Below, one piece after another: positions 50,102 through 57,450 of a stretch of 64,000 bases of DNA. Position 1 is the first letter of the stretch; each line of letters begins with the position of its first letter. The notes under the pieces were generated by a model. It worked only from the letters and a program-made list of their open reading frames with translations, was not told the DNA's origin and did not search any database. The DNA comes from an uncultured Eubacteriales bacterium (GTDB lineage Bacteria > Bacillota > Clostridia > Christensenellales > UBA1242): contig CAPERS010000006.1 in NCBI GenBank assembly GCA_948607205.1, positions 1 to 64,000 of the forward strand, given 5' to 3'. Both the position numbers and the translations under genes were made by a program.

Positions 50102-52825
50102 ATGGGACTTTTTGGAAGCGATAACGCAAGTCAAGTTAAAAAACTTAAAAAAATTGCAGACAAGGTCATTGCGCTCGAAGACCGCTTTGCTGGATACTCA
50201 AACGAGCAACTTCGTGCTTGCACTGATGAATTTAAAAATAGATATAAAACTGGGGAAAGTTTAAATTCACTTTTGCCAGAGGCTTTTGCTGTTGTAAGAG
50301 AGGCGTCAACAAGAGTTTTGAATATGAGGCACTACTACGTTCAAATTTTGGGCGGAATTGCTCTTCATCAAGGTCGTATCGCAGAAATGGCAACAGGTGA
50401 AGGTAAAACACTTGTTGAAACCTTGCCAGCATATTTAAATGCGCTCACTGGCGAAGGCGTGCATATCGTGACTGTCAATGAATATCTTGCTAAGCGTGAC
50501 GCTGAGTGGATGGGAAAGATTTTCAAGTTTTTGGGACTGACTGTTGGAGTGACTCTTTCAGGTCAGAACGAAAGACTCAAAAAAATGGCTTATGACGCAG
50601 ACATCACTTATTGCACAAACAACGAACTTGGCTTTGACTATCTTCGTGATAACATGGCAGTCAATAAAAATCAACGCGTTCAAAGAGGGCGCAATTTTGC
50701 AATCGTTGACGAAGTGGATAGTATTCTCATTGACGAGGCAAGAACGCCACTTATCATCAGTGGTCGAGGAAACAAATCAAGCGAAGGCTATGTTAAAGCG
50801 CAAAAGTTTGTTAAAGGCTTGAATCGTGAAAAAGATGTTGAAATTGATGAAAAAACCAAGCAACTCAACCTTACCGAAAGCGGAATTGAAAAGGCTGAGA
50901 AGTTTTTTGGCGTTGAAAGCCTTTCTGATATTTCAAATATTGAACTTAACCACTATATCAATAATGCAATAAGAGCAAACTACATTATGCACAAAGATGA
51001 CAACTATATCATCAAAGACGGTGAAATTTTGATTGTTGATGAGTTCACTGGTCGTGTTATGCCTGGCAGACGCTTTAACGCTGGTCTTCATCAAGCGATT
51101 GAAGCCAAAGAGGGCGTTGAAATCAAGGATGAAAACCAAACGCTTGCAACAATAACTTTCCAAAACTATTTCAGACTTTATAAAAAACTTTCAGGCATGA
51201 CAGGAACTGCCAAAACCGAAGAGGGTGAGTTCAGAACGATATACAACCTTGACGTTGTAACCATTCCAGTCAATCTGCCAAAGAAGAGAATTGACGAACC
51301 GGACATTGTTTATGTGACGGAAGAGGGCAAGATTAAGGCTATCGTTGAAGAAATCAAGGAATGCGCAAAAACAGGACAACCTGTGCTTGTGGGCACTGTG
51401 ACAATTGAGAAGAGTGAACTTATCTCCAAAGCGCTTAAAGGCGCAAAGATTGCTCACACCGTTTTGAACGCCAAAAATCATGAACAAGAAAGTGAAATCG
51501 TGGCTCAGGCGGGCAGAAAAGGCTCGGTCACAATTGCAACCAATATGGCAGGTCGTGGAACTGACATTCTTCTTGGCGGTAACCCAGAATTTATGGCAAC
51601 AAAACGCATGAGAGCGGAAAACTTCACAGAGGAAGAAATTTCCTATGCAACCGCTTTCAACACTGTTGATGATGAAAGGCTTAATAAGGCAAGAGAGAGA
51701 TTCAATGAACTTTACAAGGACTATAAAGTTGTAACCGATAAAGAAAAAGCAGAGGTCAAAGCGCTTGGCGGACTTCATATTGTTGGAACTGAGCGTCATG
51801 AATCAAGACGTATCGACAATCAGCTTCGCGGTCGTGCAGGGCGTCAAGGCGACCCGGGAAGTTCAGTTTTCTTCCTTTCGCTTGAAGATGACCTCATTAG
51901 ACGCTTTGGTGGCGACAGACTCAAAAAAATTGCCACAATGTTCAAACTTGACGACTCAACTCCAATTCAACTTGGCATACTTTCAAAGCAAATTGAAAGC
52001 GCGCAAAAGAAAATCGAACTGCAAAACTTCTCTCAAAGAAAAACAGTTATTAAATTCGACGACGTTCTCAACAAGCAAAGAGAGATTATCTATGAAGAGC
52101 GAAATAAAGTGCTTGAAGGTCTTCCAGTCCATGACCAGATTGAGCGTATGATTCCAGAGCAAGTTGAAAAGATAGTATACAAGTGTGTGGACGACGACAA
52201 ACCATTCTTTGAATGGGATATTTCAGAAATCAATTCAGCACTTGAAAAAGGACTTATCGAAAAAGGCACAAACCTTGTTGACGAAAAATTTATCGAAGGC
52301 TGTGACGCAAGTGAACTTGCCGAAAAGATTTTGAAAGTTGTTGATGAAAGACTTAAAAATCAAATGAAGACAATTGAAGAAAGTGGCTATCCTTTTGAAA
52401 ATCTCGAAAGAGCCGTTCTTCTCCGAATGGTTGACCTCAACTGGATGGGGCATATCGAAGATATGCAAATCATGAAAAATGAAATTTTTGCTCGTGGATT
52501 TGGCAATCAAGACCCTGTTCTTGCTTACAAAAAAGACGGCTTTGAAATGTTTGACAGCATGATTGACAAGATAAAGGAAATGACTGTCAATGTGCTGTTA
52601 AGCGTTAAGGTTGAAGCGCCACCAAAGCCACAAGCACAACCAACATATAACGTGGTTGTCACTGGCAAAGAACTCACGCCAGAGGAACGCGCAAAACAAA
52701 AAACAAAACCTTTTGTTCAAAAAACCGATGTTCGCACCGAAAGAAAGGTTGGACGCAATGAAGCCTGCCCATGCGGAAGCGGACTTAAATACAAAAATTG
52801 CTGTGGGAAAGAAAAGGCAGAATAA
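50102..52825 (+). CDS. secA: Preprotein translocase ATPase SecA
   Basis: 907 aa from the ATG at 50102, placed five bases after AGGAG; an in-frame GTG at 50096 overlaps that site and is unlikely. NBD1 has Walker A MATGEGKTLVETLPA (about 100-114) and DEVDSILIDEARTPL; NBD2 has GRGTDILLGGNPEFMA and RRIDNQLRGRAGRQGDPG; the preprotein cross-linking and helical scaffold domains follow. The C-terminal zinc-binding SEC-C motif CPCGSGLKYKNCC is intact. It drives Sec-dependent export, which the large surface proteins here need. prfB, its common neighbour, is absent. Confidence 0.97.
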   Translation: MGLFGSDNASQVKKLKKIADKVIALEDRFAGYSNEQLRACTDEFKNRYKTGESLNSLLPEAFAVVREASTRVLNMRHYYVQILGGIALHQGRIAEMATGEGKTLVETLPAYLNALTGEGVHIVTVNEYLAKRDAEWMGKIFKFLGLTVGVTLSGQNERLKKMAYDADITYCTNNELGFDYLRDNMAVNKNQRVQRGRNFAIVDEVDSILIDEARTPLIISGRGNKSSEGYVKAQKFVKGLNREKDVEIDEKTKQLNLTESGIEKAEKFFGVESLSDISNIELNHYINNAIRANYIMHKDDNYIIKDGEILIVDEFTGRVMPGRRFNAGLHQAIEAKEGVEIKDENQTLATITFQNYFRLYKKLSGMTGTAKTEEGEFRTIYNLDVVTIPVNLPKKRIDEPDIVYVTEEGKIKAIVEEIKECAKTGQPVLVGTVTIEKSELISKALKGAKIAHTVLNAKNHEQESEIVAQAGRKGSVTIATNMAGRGTDILLGGNPEFMATKRMRAENFTEEEISYATAFNTVDDERLNKARERFNELYKDYKVVTDKEKAEVKALGGLHIVGTERHESRRIDNQLRGRAGRQGDPGSSVFFLSLEDDLIRRFGGDRLKKIATMFKLDDSTPIQLGILSKQIESAQKKIELQNFSQRKTVIKFDDVLNKQREIIYEERNKVLEGLPVHDQIERMIPEQVEKIVYKCVDDDKPFFEWDISEINSALEKGLIEKGTNLVDEKFIEGCDASELAEKILKVVDERLKNQMKTIEESGYPFENLERAVLLRMVDLNWMGHIEDMQIMKNEIFARGFGNQDPVLAYKKDGFEMFDSMIDKIKEMTVNVLLSVKVEAPPKPQAQPTYNVVVTGKELTPEERAKQKTKPFVQKTDVRTERKVGRNEACPCGSGLKYKNCCGKEKAE

Positions 52826-52826
52826 C

Positions 52827-52856
52827 AAAAAACATCACAAATTTGTGATGTTTTTT
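52827..52856 (+). terminator. secA terminator
   Basis: Perfect 15-bp stem AAAAAACATCACAAA / TTTGTGATGTTTTTT. The following ~70 bp to the convergent SLOG gene contain two copies of ATAATATACAAG. Confidence 0.88.
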
Positions 52857-52926
52857 ATCTTGTATGCCAAAAATATAGGGAATAATATACAAGATAATAT
52901 ACAAGATGCTTGACTTTTTGAGGGAT

Positions 52927-53379
52927 TTAATCTTTAAAATAGGAGGCGATATTTATAACCCTCTTATTTTTTTTGTAAGCATAATTAAGCGTTTTGCTTG
53001 CTCCACCCCATGAGTGCTCAACAAAAGCAATAACTAAGTCCGCTTGGTCTACCATCCATCGATTTCGTTCAAGGACACCGAACTTTTTAAAACACTTTAA
53101 GTCAGGTATAATTGATGAATCATATCCTTCGATATAATACAAGCGGTGTTTGATATAATTTCTATCGTTATAAGGCGAAACAAAATAAAGTTTACAATTA
53201 GGATGGGTCTTTTTATATTGATAACATACAGATTTTGAAAATCTGTCGAAACCTCCATAGTCGCCAAAATAAAAATGTGTGGCATTATCTCCCACTTCTT
53301 TTTCTAATATTTCAATAAACTTTTTCTTTATTCCGTCATCACTATCGAAATTGGAATGACCACAAAATGTAACAACCAT
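52927..53379 (-). CDS. SLOG-superfamily protein (YpsA/DUF1273-like), 150 aa
   Basis: Starts MVVTFCGHSNF, the strand-loop GHS motif of the SLOG (nucleotide/ligand-binding Rossmann-like) families. Middle part has LYFVSPYNDRNYIKHR. The end RNRWMVDQADLVIAFVEHSWGGASKTLNYAYKKNKRVINI matches the conserved D-(L/V)-V-I-A-x-V ... GG(A/T)-x3-Y-A pattern. SLOG domains sense or process nucleotide-derived ligands and occur in conflict systems and in YpsA. No Shine-Dalgarno; the operator palindrome TGCTAA-N2-TTAGCA sits one base upstream of the ATG. Divergent from two HTH genes with the same operator. Confidence 0.75.
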   Translation of the reverse strand: MVVTFCGHSNFDSDDGIKKKFIEILEKEVGDNATHFYFGDYGGFDRFSKSVCYQYKKTHPNCKLYFVSPYNDRNYIKHRLYYIEGYDSSIIPDLKCFKKFGVLERNRWMVDQADLVIAFVEHSWGGASKTLNYAYKKNKRVINIASYFKD

Positions 53380-53380
53380 A

Positions 53381-53394
53381 TGCTAAGTTTAGCA
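53381..53394. promoter_or_regulatory. Operator copy 1 (TGCTAA-N2-TTAGCA) at the SLOG start codon
   Basis: Perfect dyad TGCTAAGTTTAGCA, immediately before the SLOG ATG on the minus strand. Identical in its arms to copies at 53420 and 53743. Confidence 0.65.
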
Positions 53395-53419
53395 TATTTT
53401 TTAAATAAAATCAATTAAA

Positions 53420-53433
53420 TGCTAAACTTAGCA
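53420..53433. promoter_or_regulatory. Operator copy 2 upstream of the first HTH gene
   Basis: TGCTAAACTTAGCA, 22 bases before a TATACT -10 box (53456-53461). Confidence 0.65.
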
Positions 53434-53483
53434 GTAAAAATATTTTTTAAAATTATATACTCTCCACAAATCAGGAGGTATAT

Positions 53484-53723
53484 ATGAATTTACAAGAAGC
53501 AATAATCATCAAGATAGAAAGTTTAAGAAAGGTGAAAAATTGGTCAAAATATAAATTATCGATGAAAAGCGGAGTGCCTCAAAGCACATTAACTTCAATT
53601 TATAAGAAAAGATGTAAATCACTTAAAGTAATAACTTTATTTGAAATTTGTGAAGGGTTCAATATTAGTCTTCAAGAATTTTTTTCAGATCCAATTTTTG
53701 ACAGGGATCAAATTTTTGAATAA
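53484..53723 (+). CDS. XRE/Cro-type HTH regulator, copy 1 (79 aa)
   Basis: A single-domain DNA-binding protein: KNWSKYKLSMKSGVPQSTLTSIYKKRCKSLKVITLFEICEGFNISLQEFF is a Cro/C1 five-helix HTH with the turn at SGVPQSTLTS. AGGAGG precedes the ATG. It carries the TGCTAA-N2-TTAGCA operator upstream, suggesting autoregulation and joint control of the divergent SLOG gene. The gene at 53809 is its tandem paralogue. Confidence 0.82.
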   Translation: MNLQEAIIIKIESLRKVKNWSKYKLSMKSGVPQSTLTSIYKKRCKSLKVITLFEICEGFNISLQEFFSDPIFDRDQIFE

Positions 53724-53742
53724 TTTATCTATTTTTTAAAAA

Positions 53743-53756
53743 TGCTAAACTTAGCA
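53743..53756. promoter_or_regulatory. Operator copy 3 upstream of the second HTH gene
   Basis: TGCTAAACTTAGCA followed after 22 bases by TATACT (53779-53784), the same spacing as in front of the first HTH gene. Confidence 0.65.
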
Positions 53757-53808
53757 GTATTTTGATTTTTGTAATTTATATACTGGCTCTAACAATGAGA
53801 GGTGATAA

Positions 53809-54048
53809 ATGAAACTTGAAGACGCAATAATTTTGCGTATTGAACAGCTTTGCCTAGACAAAAAGATGACTAAGTATGATTTATTCAAAGCTAGCGGTGT
53901 TCCGCAAACAACTTTGACATCTATAAAAAAGAAAAGGAGTGGGTCGATTAAGCTTATAACATTATATTGGATATGTGAAGGCTTTGAAATAAGTTTAGAG
54001 GAATTTTTCGCTTCTCCACTTTTCAAAAGAGAAAATATTTTAGAATGA
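53809..54048 (+). CDS. XRE/Cro-type HTH regulator, copy 2 (79 aa)
   Basis: Same length as copy 1 and alignable throughout without gaps: LEDAIILRIEQLCLDKKMTKYDLFKASGVPQTTLTSIKKKRSGSIKLITLYWICEGFEISLEEFF. Differences gather at the N-terminal helices, whereas the recognition-helix region GVPQ(S/T)TLTSI is kept, consistent with both binding the same operator. GAGAGGTG precedes the ATG. Tandem duplication including the promoter/operator is evident. Confidence 0.82.
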   Translation: MKLEDAIILRIEQLCLDKKMTKYDLFKASGVPQTTLTSIKKKRSGSIKLITLYWICEGFEISLEEFFASPLFKRENILE

Positions 54049-54147
54049 ATTTTATCAAAAATAGCAAAATTCTGTAAAAACACCTCATTTTTGTTTTGAA
54101 ATGATGTTTTTTTGTGATAAAATAAATCTATAAATTTAGGAGTTGAA

Positions 54148-54420
54148 ATGCAAAGACACATCTATCCAGCGATTTTCTTTAAAGATGATGATATGGTCAA
54201 AGTGCTTTTTCCAGATCTTGAACTCACAACAGATGGTTTTTTCATGGAAGAGGCTTTCCTTTATGCAAAAGAGGCACTGAAAGGTTATTTCATACAAACT
54301 GAGAAATATGATTTTGATTATAACTTCCCTTCTTCATTTGAAAAAGTTAAAGGCTCTTGCCGAAAGGACGACGTTGTTATGCTCGTTGACGCCATTTTGA
54401 CAAAAAAAGACTTAAAATAA
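54148..54420 (+). CDS. HicB-like protein (90 aa) without visible HicA
   Basis: YPAIFFKDDDMVKVLFPDLELTTDGFFMEEAFLYAKEALKGYF matches the RNase-H-like HicB fold (YPAxF..DD..V.FPDL...T.G....EA...A.EAL). The C-terminal part KGSCRKDDVVMLVDAI is short and lacks an added HTH or RHH domain. HicB normally neutralises the HicA mRNA interferase, but no HicA-like frame is adjacent, so it may be solitary. TTTAGGAG precedes the ATG. Confidence 0.72.
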   Translation: MQRHIYPAIFFKDDDMVKVLFPDLELTTDGFFMEEAFLYAKEALKGYFIQTEKYDFDYNFPSSFEKVKGSCRKDDVVMLVDAILTKKDLK

Positions 54421-54450
54421 AATATTTTTTGCGAAAGTAAAACAAAATTG

Positions 54451-54510
54451 TTGACAATATAGATGCAATATGTTAGAATAAACTAACACTTCCACTTGGG
54501 GTGTTAGTTT
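54451..54510 (+). promoter_or_regulatory. Promoter and 5'-terminal hairpin of rpmG-secE-nusG
   Basis: TTGACA (54451-54456), 17-base spacer, TAGAAT (54474-54479). From the expected start of transcription the RNA begins with a stem-loop, AAACTAACAC (54480-54489) with GTGTTAGTTT (54501-54510), then TTATG. It is too close to the start to be an ordinary attenuator and may protect the 5' end. Confidence 0.6.
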
Positions 54511-54531
54511 TTATGTTAGGAGAAATGAATT

Positions 54532-54693
54532 ATGGCAGCACCAAAACGCAAAAACATCACTCTTGCTTGCACTGAATGCCAAGAGAGAAATTATGCAACA
54601 AGCAAAAACTCAACAGCAAATCCAGAAAGAATTGAAATCACAAAATTCTGTGCTCGTTGCGGAAAGAGAACTGTTCACAAAGAAACAAAATAA
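54532..54693 (+). CDS. rpmG: Ribosomal protein bL33, zinc-ribbon form
   Basis: 53 aa: MAAPKRKNITLACTECQERNYATSKN..., with Cys13-x2-Cys16 and Cys40-x2-Cys43 forming a zinc ribbon, the C+ type of bL33. TTAGGAGAA lies eight bases before the ATG at 54532. First gene of the rpmG-secE-nusG operon; secE starts 20 bp downstream. Confidence 0.95.
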   Translation: MAAPKRKNITLACTECQERNYATSKNSTANPERIEITKFCARCGKRTVHKETK

Positions 54694-54713
54694 TCAAATT
54701 TTCGGGGGAATCA

Positions 54714-55055
54714 ATGTCAAAGAAAAACAAAGAGTCACAAGTTGTGACAGAAGAGAAAAAAGTCCCTACACAAGAAGAAAAAGTTTCAAACAATTCAGAC
54801 AAGAAGGCTGATAAAAAAGCCGACAAGAATGCTGACAAAAACAAAAAGTTTAAAAAGAAGAAAGAAAAGAAGAATAAACTCAATATCAAAGAGAATGCAA
54901 AAGGCACAGCGTCTGAACTTAAAAAAGTGACATGGCCAAGTTTCTCTGAGGTCGTTCGCAGAACTGGTGTCGTTCTTGCAGTTGTTCTTATCTTCGCGGT
55001 TATTCTTTTTGGAATTGATGTTTTGTTTGAATTTATTTTTGGATTCTTTAAATAA
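54714..55055 (+). CDS. secE: Preprotein translocase subunit SecE
   Basis: 113 aa from the ATG at 54714, which follows GGGGGAA; the frame is open further upstream but overlaps rpmG without a ribosome binding site. Long Lys/Glu/Asp-rich N-terminal extension (about 1-55, with repeated DKKADK), then the amphipathic helix ELKKVTWPSFSEVVRRTGVVL and a single membrane helix VVLIFAVILFGIDVLFEFIF. The core is the minimal single-span Gram-positive SecE. Confidence 0.92.
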   Translation: MSKKNKESQVVTEEKKVPTQEEKVSNNSDKKADKKADKNADKNKKFKKKKEKKNKLNIKENAKGTASELKKVTWPSFSEVVRRTGVVLAVVLIFAVILFGIDVLFEFIFGFFK

Positions 55056-55064
55056 AGGTGGATT

Positions 55065-55661
55065 ATGGAAGAAAATTTTAATAGTGAAAATTCTCAGGTT
55101 ATACCAGAAGAGTCAAAGCGCAAAAATGTTGATGTTTCAAAACTTGAAGAAAAATGGTATGTGCTTCACACATTTTCAGGATATGAAAATGTAGCAAAAG
55201 AAAATCTTGAAACGGTTGTGGATAAGTTTAATCTTCACGACAGAATTTTTGATATTGTCATTCCAATGGAAGATGTGGTTGAAGAGAAAAATGGCAAGAA
55301 AAAACTTGTTCAAAGAAAGGCTATGCCTTGCTATATCCTTGTCAAAATGAAATACGCTGATGACCTCTGGCACAATGTGACTCTCACACGCGGAATCACT
55401 GGCTTTGTTGGTCCAAAAGGTAGACCACTTGCACTTACTGAAGAAGAAGTTATCAAACTTCGCCTTGAAAAAATCAAAGTTGAAGTTGACCTTGCTGTTG
55501 GTGACACAATCGAAGTTATCGAAGGCGCACTCAATGGCATGATTGGCAAAATTCAATCAGTTGACAGCGAAAACGGAACTCTTACTGCACTTGTTGAAAT
55601 GTTTGGAAGAGAAACTGCGGTTGACCTTCAATTTGCACAAGTTCGCAAGGTAAATAATTAA
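55065..55661 (+). CDS. nusG: Transcription termination/antitermination factor NusG
   Basis: 198 aa. NGN domain about 25-130 with KWYVLHTFSGYENVAKENLE and RKAMPCYILVKMKYADDLWHNVTLTRGITGFVG; KOW domain about 145-198 with VGDTIEVIEGALNGMIGKIQSVD. An N-terminal extension of about 25 polar residues is added. AAAGGTGGATT precedes the ATG, 9 bp after secE. Confidence 0.96.
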   Translation: MEENFNSENSQVIPEESKRKNVDVSKLEEKWYVLHTFSGYENVAKENLETVVDKFNLHDRIFDIVIPMEDVVEEKNGKKKLVQRKAMPCYILVKMKYADDLWHNVTLTRGITGFVGPKGRPLALTEEEVIKLRLEKIKVEVDLAVGDTIEVIEGALNGMIGKIQSVDSENGTLTALVEMFGRETAVDLQFAQVRKVNN

Positions 55662-55674
55662 ATTAAAAAAGTTG

Positions 55675-55707
55675 AGTCAATATCAAAAATAGGGTATTGA
55701 CTTTTTT
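55675..55707 (+). terminator. Terminator after nusG
   Basis: AGTCAATA (55675-55682) with TATTGACT (55695-55702), followed by TTTTT. The distal arm doubles as the -35 box of the next promoter. Confidence 0.55.
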
Positions 55708-55725
55708 GATTAAGTGTGATAAAAT
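55697..55725 (+). promoter_or_regulatory. Promoter of the small 55752 gene
   Basis: TTGACT (55697-55702), 17-base spacer, TAAAAT (55720-55725). Confidence 0.6.
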
Positions 55726-55751
55726 ATAGTCATCAAAGGAGGAATAAAATT

Positions 55752-55910
55752 ATGTCAAACACATTTGAAGTAAAAAAATCAGTTGAAGAGGAAGTAAACA
55801 AGAGAACAGAAATTAATGAGCAGGCTGAAAAAGCTGGTTTTGTTTACATGAACGGAAAATATGTTCGTGCTGACCGCAAGGAAATTGCTGTTGAGGAAAT
55901 GGGAAGATAA
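55752..55910 (+). CDS. Small charged hypothetical protein (52 aa)
   Basis: Not recognised. MSNTFEVKKSVEEEVNKRTEINEQAEKAGFVYMNGKYVRADRKEI...; helical N-terminus, then a beta-hairpin-like FVYMNGKYVRAD. AGGAGG lies nine bases before the ATG at 55752 and it has its own promoter, so it is likely real. It sits between nusG and rplK, an unusual position. Confidence 0.6.
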   Translation: MSNTFEVKKSVEEEVNKRTEINEQAEKAGFVYMNGKYVRADRKEIAVEEMGR

Positions 55911-55932
55911 TCAAAAATTTCTTCAATAATGC

Positions 55933-55961
55933 TTGACAATTAAGGTTAAAGCGAGTATAAT
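55933..55961 (+). promoter_or_regulatory. rplK-rplA promoter
   Basis: Perfect TTGACA (55933-55938), 17-base spacer, perfect TATAAT (55956-55961). Confidence 0.85.
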
Positions 55962-55965
55962 AAAA

Positions 55966-56030
55966 GCGTTGAAACTATGTTTCGGCGTTTTTTTGTGGGA
56001 GATGGGAACTGCAACCCGTCAATGCACCAC
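55966..56030 (+). promoter_or_regulatory. rplK leader: 5' hairpin plus L1-binding-site-like element
   Basis: GCGTTGAAAC (55966-55975) pairs with GTTTCGGCGT (55979-55988) right at the transcript start and is followed by a T-run. Then GTGGGAG (55995-56001), a hairpin ATGGG/CCCGT and TCAATGCACCAC (56019-56030): the GTGGGAG / CACCAC closure with an internal stem resembles the L1-binding site of 23S rRNA (GGUGGGAG ... ACCACC), which L1 uses to repress its own operon. Confidence 0.5.
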
Positions 56031-56047
56031 TTAATAAGGAGGAAAAA

Positions 56048-56479
56048 ATGGCAGAGAAAAAAGTTGCTGCAATGGTTAAACTCCAATTGCCAGCAGGTAA
56101 AGCCACACCAGGACCACCAGTTGGTTCATCACTTGGACCTCACGGTATCAATATCGCTGGTTTTACCAAAGAATTCAATGAGAAGACAGCTTCTCAAGCA
56201 GGGCTTATCATCCCTGTTGTGATAACTATCTATGCAGATAGAAGTTTCACATTCGTGCTGAAAACTCCACCAGCAGCCGTTCTTATCAAGAAGGCAATCG
56301 GTTTGGAAACAGGTTCAGCCGCACCAAACAAAACAAAAGTCGGAAAAATCACAAAATCGCAAATTAAACAAATTGCTGAAACAAAATTGCCAGACCTCAA
56401 CTGCACATCAATTGAGTCTGCAATGTCTATGATTGAAGGCGCAGCAAGAAGTATGGGCGTTACAGTTGTGGAAGACTAA
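56048..56479 (+). CDS. rplK: Ribosomal protein uL11
   Basis: 143 aa. VAAMVKLQLPAGKATPGPPVGSSLGPHGINIAGFTKEFN is the typical N-terminal domain, with proline-rich linker and C-terminal rRNA-binding domain (KVGKITKSQIKQIAETKLPDLNCTSIESAMSMIEGAARSMGV). AAGGAGG precedes the ATG. It binds the GTPase-associated centre of 23S rRNA. rplA follows after 11 bp. Confidence 0.97.
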   Translation: MAEKKVAAMVKLQLPAGKATPGPPVGSSLGPHGINIAGFTKEFNEKTASQAGLIIPVVITIYADRSFTFVLKTPPAAVLIKKAIGLETGSAAPNKTKVGKITKSQIKQIAETKLPDLNCTSIESAMSMIEGAARSMGVTVVED

Positions 56480-56490
56480 GGAGGGCAAGC

Positions 56491-57171
56491 ATGAAACAAA
56501 CTAAGAAACAAAAACAAACTCTCTCAATGCTCACACCTGGCGCTAAAGACATCGCTAGTGGCGTTGAATCACTTCTCGCACTTCCTAAAGCCAAGTTTGA
56601 CGAAACAGTTGAACTTCACGTTCGTCTTGGCGTTGACGGAAGAAATGCTGACCAACAAGTTCGTGGCGTATGTATTTTGCCTCACGGAACTGGTAAGAGC
56701 CTTAAAGTTTTGGTTATTGCCAAAGGTGACAAGGCTGATGACGCTGTTAAAGCTGGTGCTGACTATGTTGGCGCAGAAGACATCGTTGCAAAAATCCAAG
56801 GCGGATGGATTGACTTTGACGTTTGTATCACAACTCCTGACATGATGGGCGTTGTAGGAAGAGTTGCAAGAGTTCTCGGACCAAAAGGTTTGATGCCAAA
56901 CCCAAAGAGCGGAACTGTTACAATGGACGTTAAAAAGGCAATCAGTGATGCTAAGGCTGGTAAAGTTGAATACAGACTTGACAAGAACAACAATGTTCAC
57001 GTTATTATCGGAAAGGTATCTTTCGGAAAAGACAAACTTGTTGACAACTTCAACACTGTTATTGAAGCACTTGTTAAGGCTAAGCCTGCAGCTGCAAAGG
57101 GAACATACTTAAAGAGCGTGACAATCGCATCTTCTATGGGACCTGGAATAAAGATTTCAGTTAATGCGTAA
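56491..57171 (+). CDS. rplA: Ribosomal protein uL1
   Basis: 226 aa. Two-domain L1 with KAKFDETVELHVRLGVDGRNADQQVRG (about 30-57), GADYVGAEDIVAKIQGGWIDFDVCITTPDMMGVVGRVARVLGPKGLMPNPKSGTV in pieces characteristic of L1 (MMGVVGRVARVLGPKGLM) and a final VTIASSMGPGIKI. AGGAGG precedes the ATG. Likely autoregulates through the leader upstream of rplK. rplJ and rplL do not follow. Confidence 0.97.
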   Translation: MKQTKKQKQTLSMLTPGAKDIASGVESLLALPKAKFDETVELHVRLGVDGRNADQQVRGVCILPHGTGKSLKVLVIAKGDKADDAVKAGADYVGAEDIVAKIQGGWIDFDVCITTPDMMGVVGRVARVLGPKGLMPNPKSGTVTMDVKKAISDAKAGKVEYRLDKNNNVHVIIGKVSFGKDKLVDNFNTVIEALVKAKPAAAKGTYLKSVTIASSMGPGIKISVNA

Positions 57172-57186
57172 ATAAATATCTAAATC

Positions 57187-57215
57187 AAAACACCGACATT
57201 TTTGGTCGGTGTTTT
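57187..57215 (+). terminator. Terminator after rplA
   Basis: AAAACACCGAC (57187-57197) with GTCGGTGTTTT (57205-57215). Confidence 0.85.
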
Positions 57216-57344
57216 GTGCTTTAAGCACTTTTTATCAACAAGCACAATTTGAAAATAATCTATATTCGTTCATGTGCCTTAGGCACTCATTATCATCAAT
57301 TTTTATCAAAACTTAAATTATAACCGTTCATGTGCCTTAGTCAC
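57216..57344 (+). repeat. Tandem 58-bp intergenic repeat with palindromic cores (copy 2)
   Basis: GTGCTTTAAGCAC (57216), GTGCCTTAGGCAC (57274) and GTGCCTTAGTCAC (57332) are spaced exactly 58 bp; units share TTTATCA after the palindrome and CGTTCAT before the next. They match the array after asnS (6538-6670). Apart from this and the promoter at 57417, the gap 57172-57450 is empty. Confidence 0.65.
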
Positions 57345-57416
57345 TTTTTATCAACAACTCGAATTAAAACCAAAAATTTTTATTTAAGATAATAAGAATA
57401 GGCGAAAAAAATTATC

Positions 57417-57445
57417 TTGACAAAGTGCAATTTTTAAGTTATTAT
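57417..57445 (+). promoter_or_regulatory. Promoter of the 57451 gene, leaderless arrangement
   Basis: Perfect TTGACA (57417-57422), 17-base spacer, TATTAT (57440-57445), five bases, then ATG at 57451. No ribosome binding site. Confidence 0.68.
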
Positions 57446-57450
57446 TAATT

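Noticed and set aside
57216..57344. Short CRISPR-like array
   Set aside because: Three units with 58-bp period, but the conserved part is a 13-bp palindrome plus short boxes; the intervening sequence is also partly conserved and there are no cas genes.
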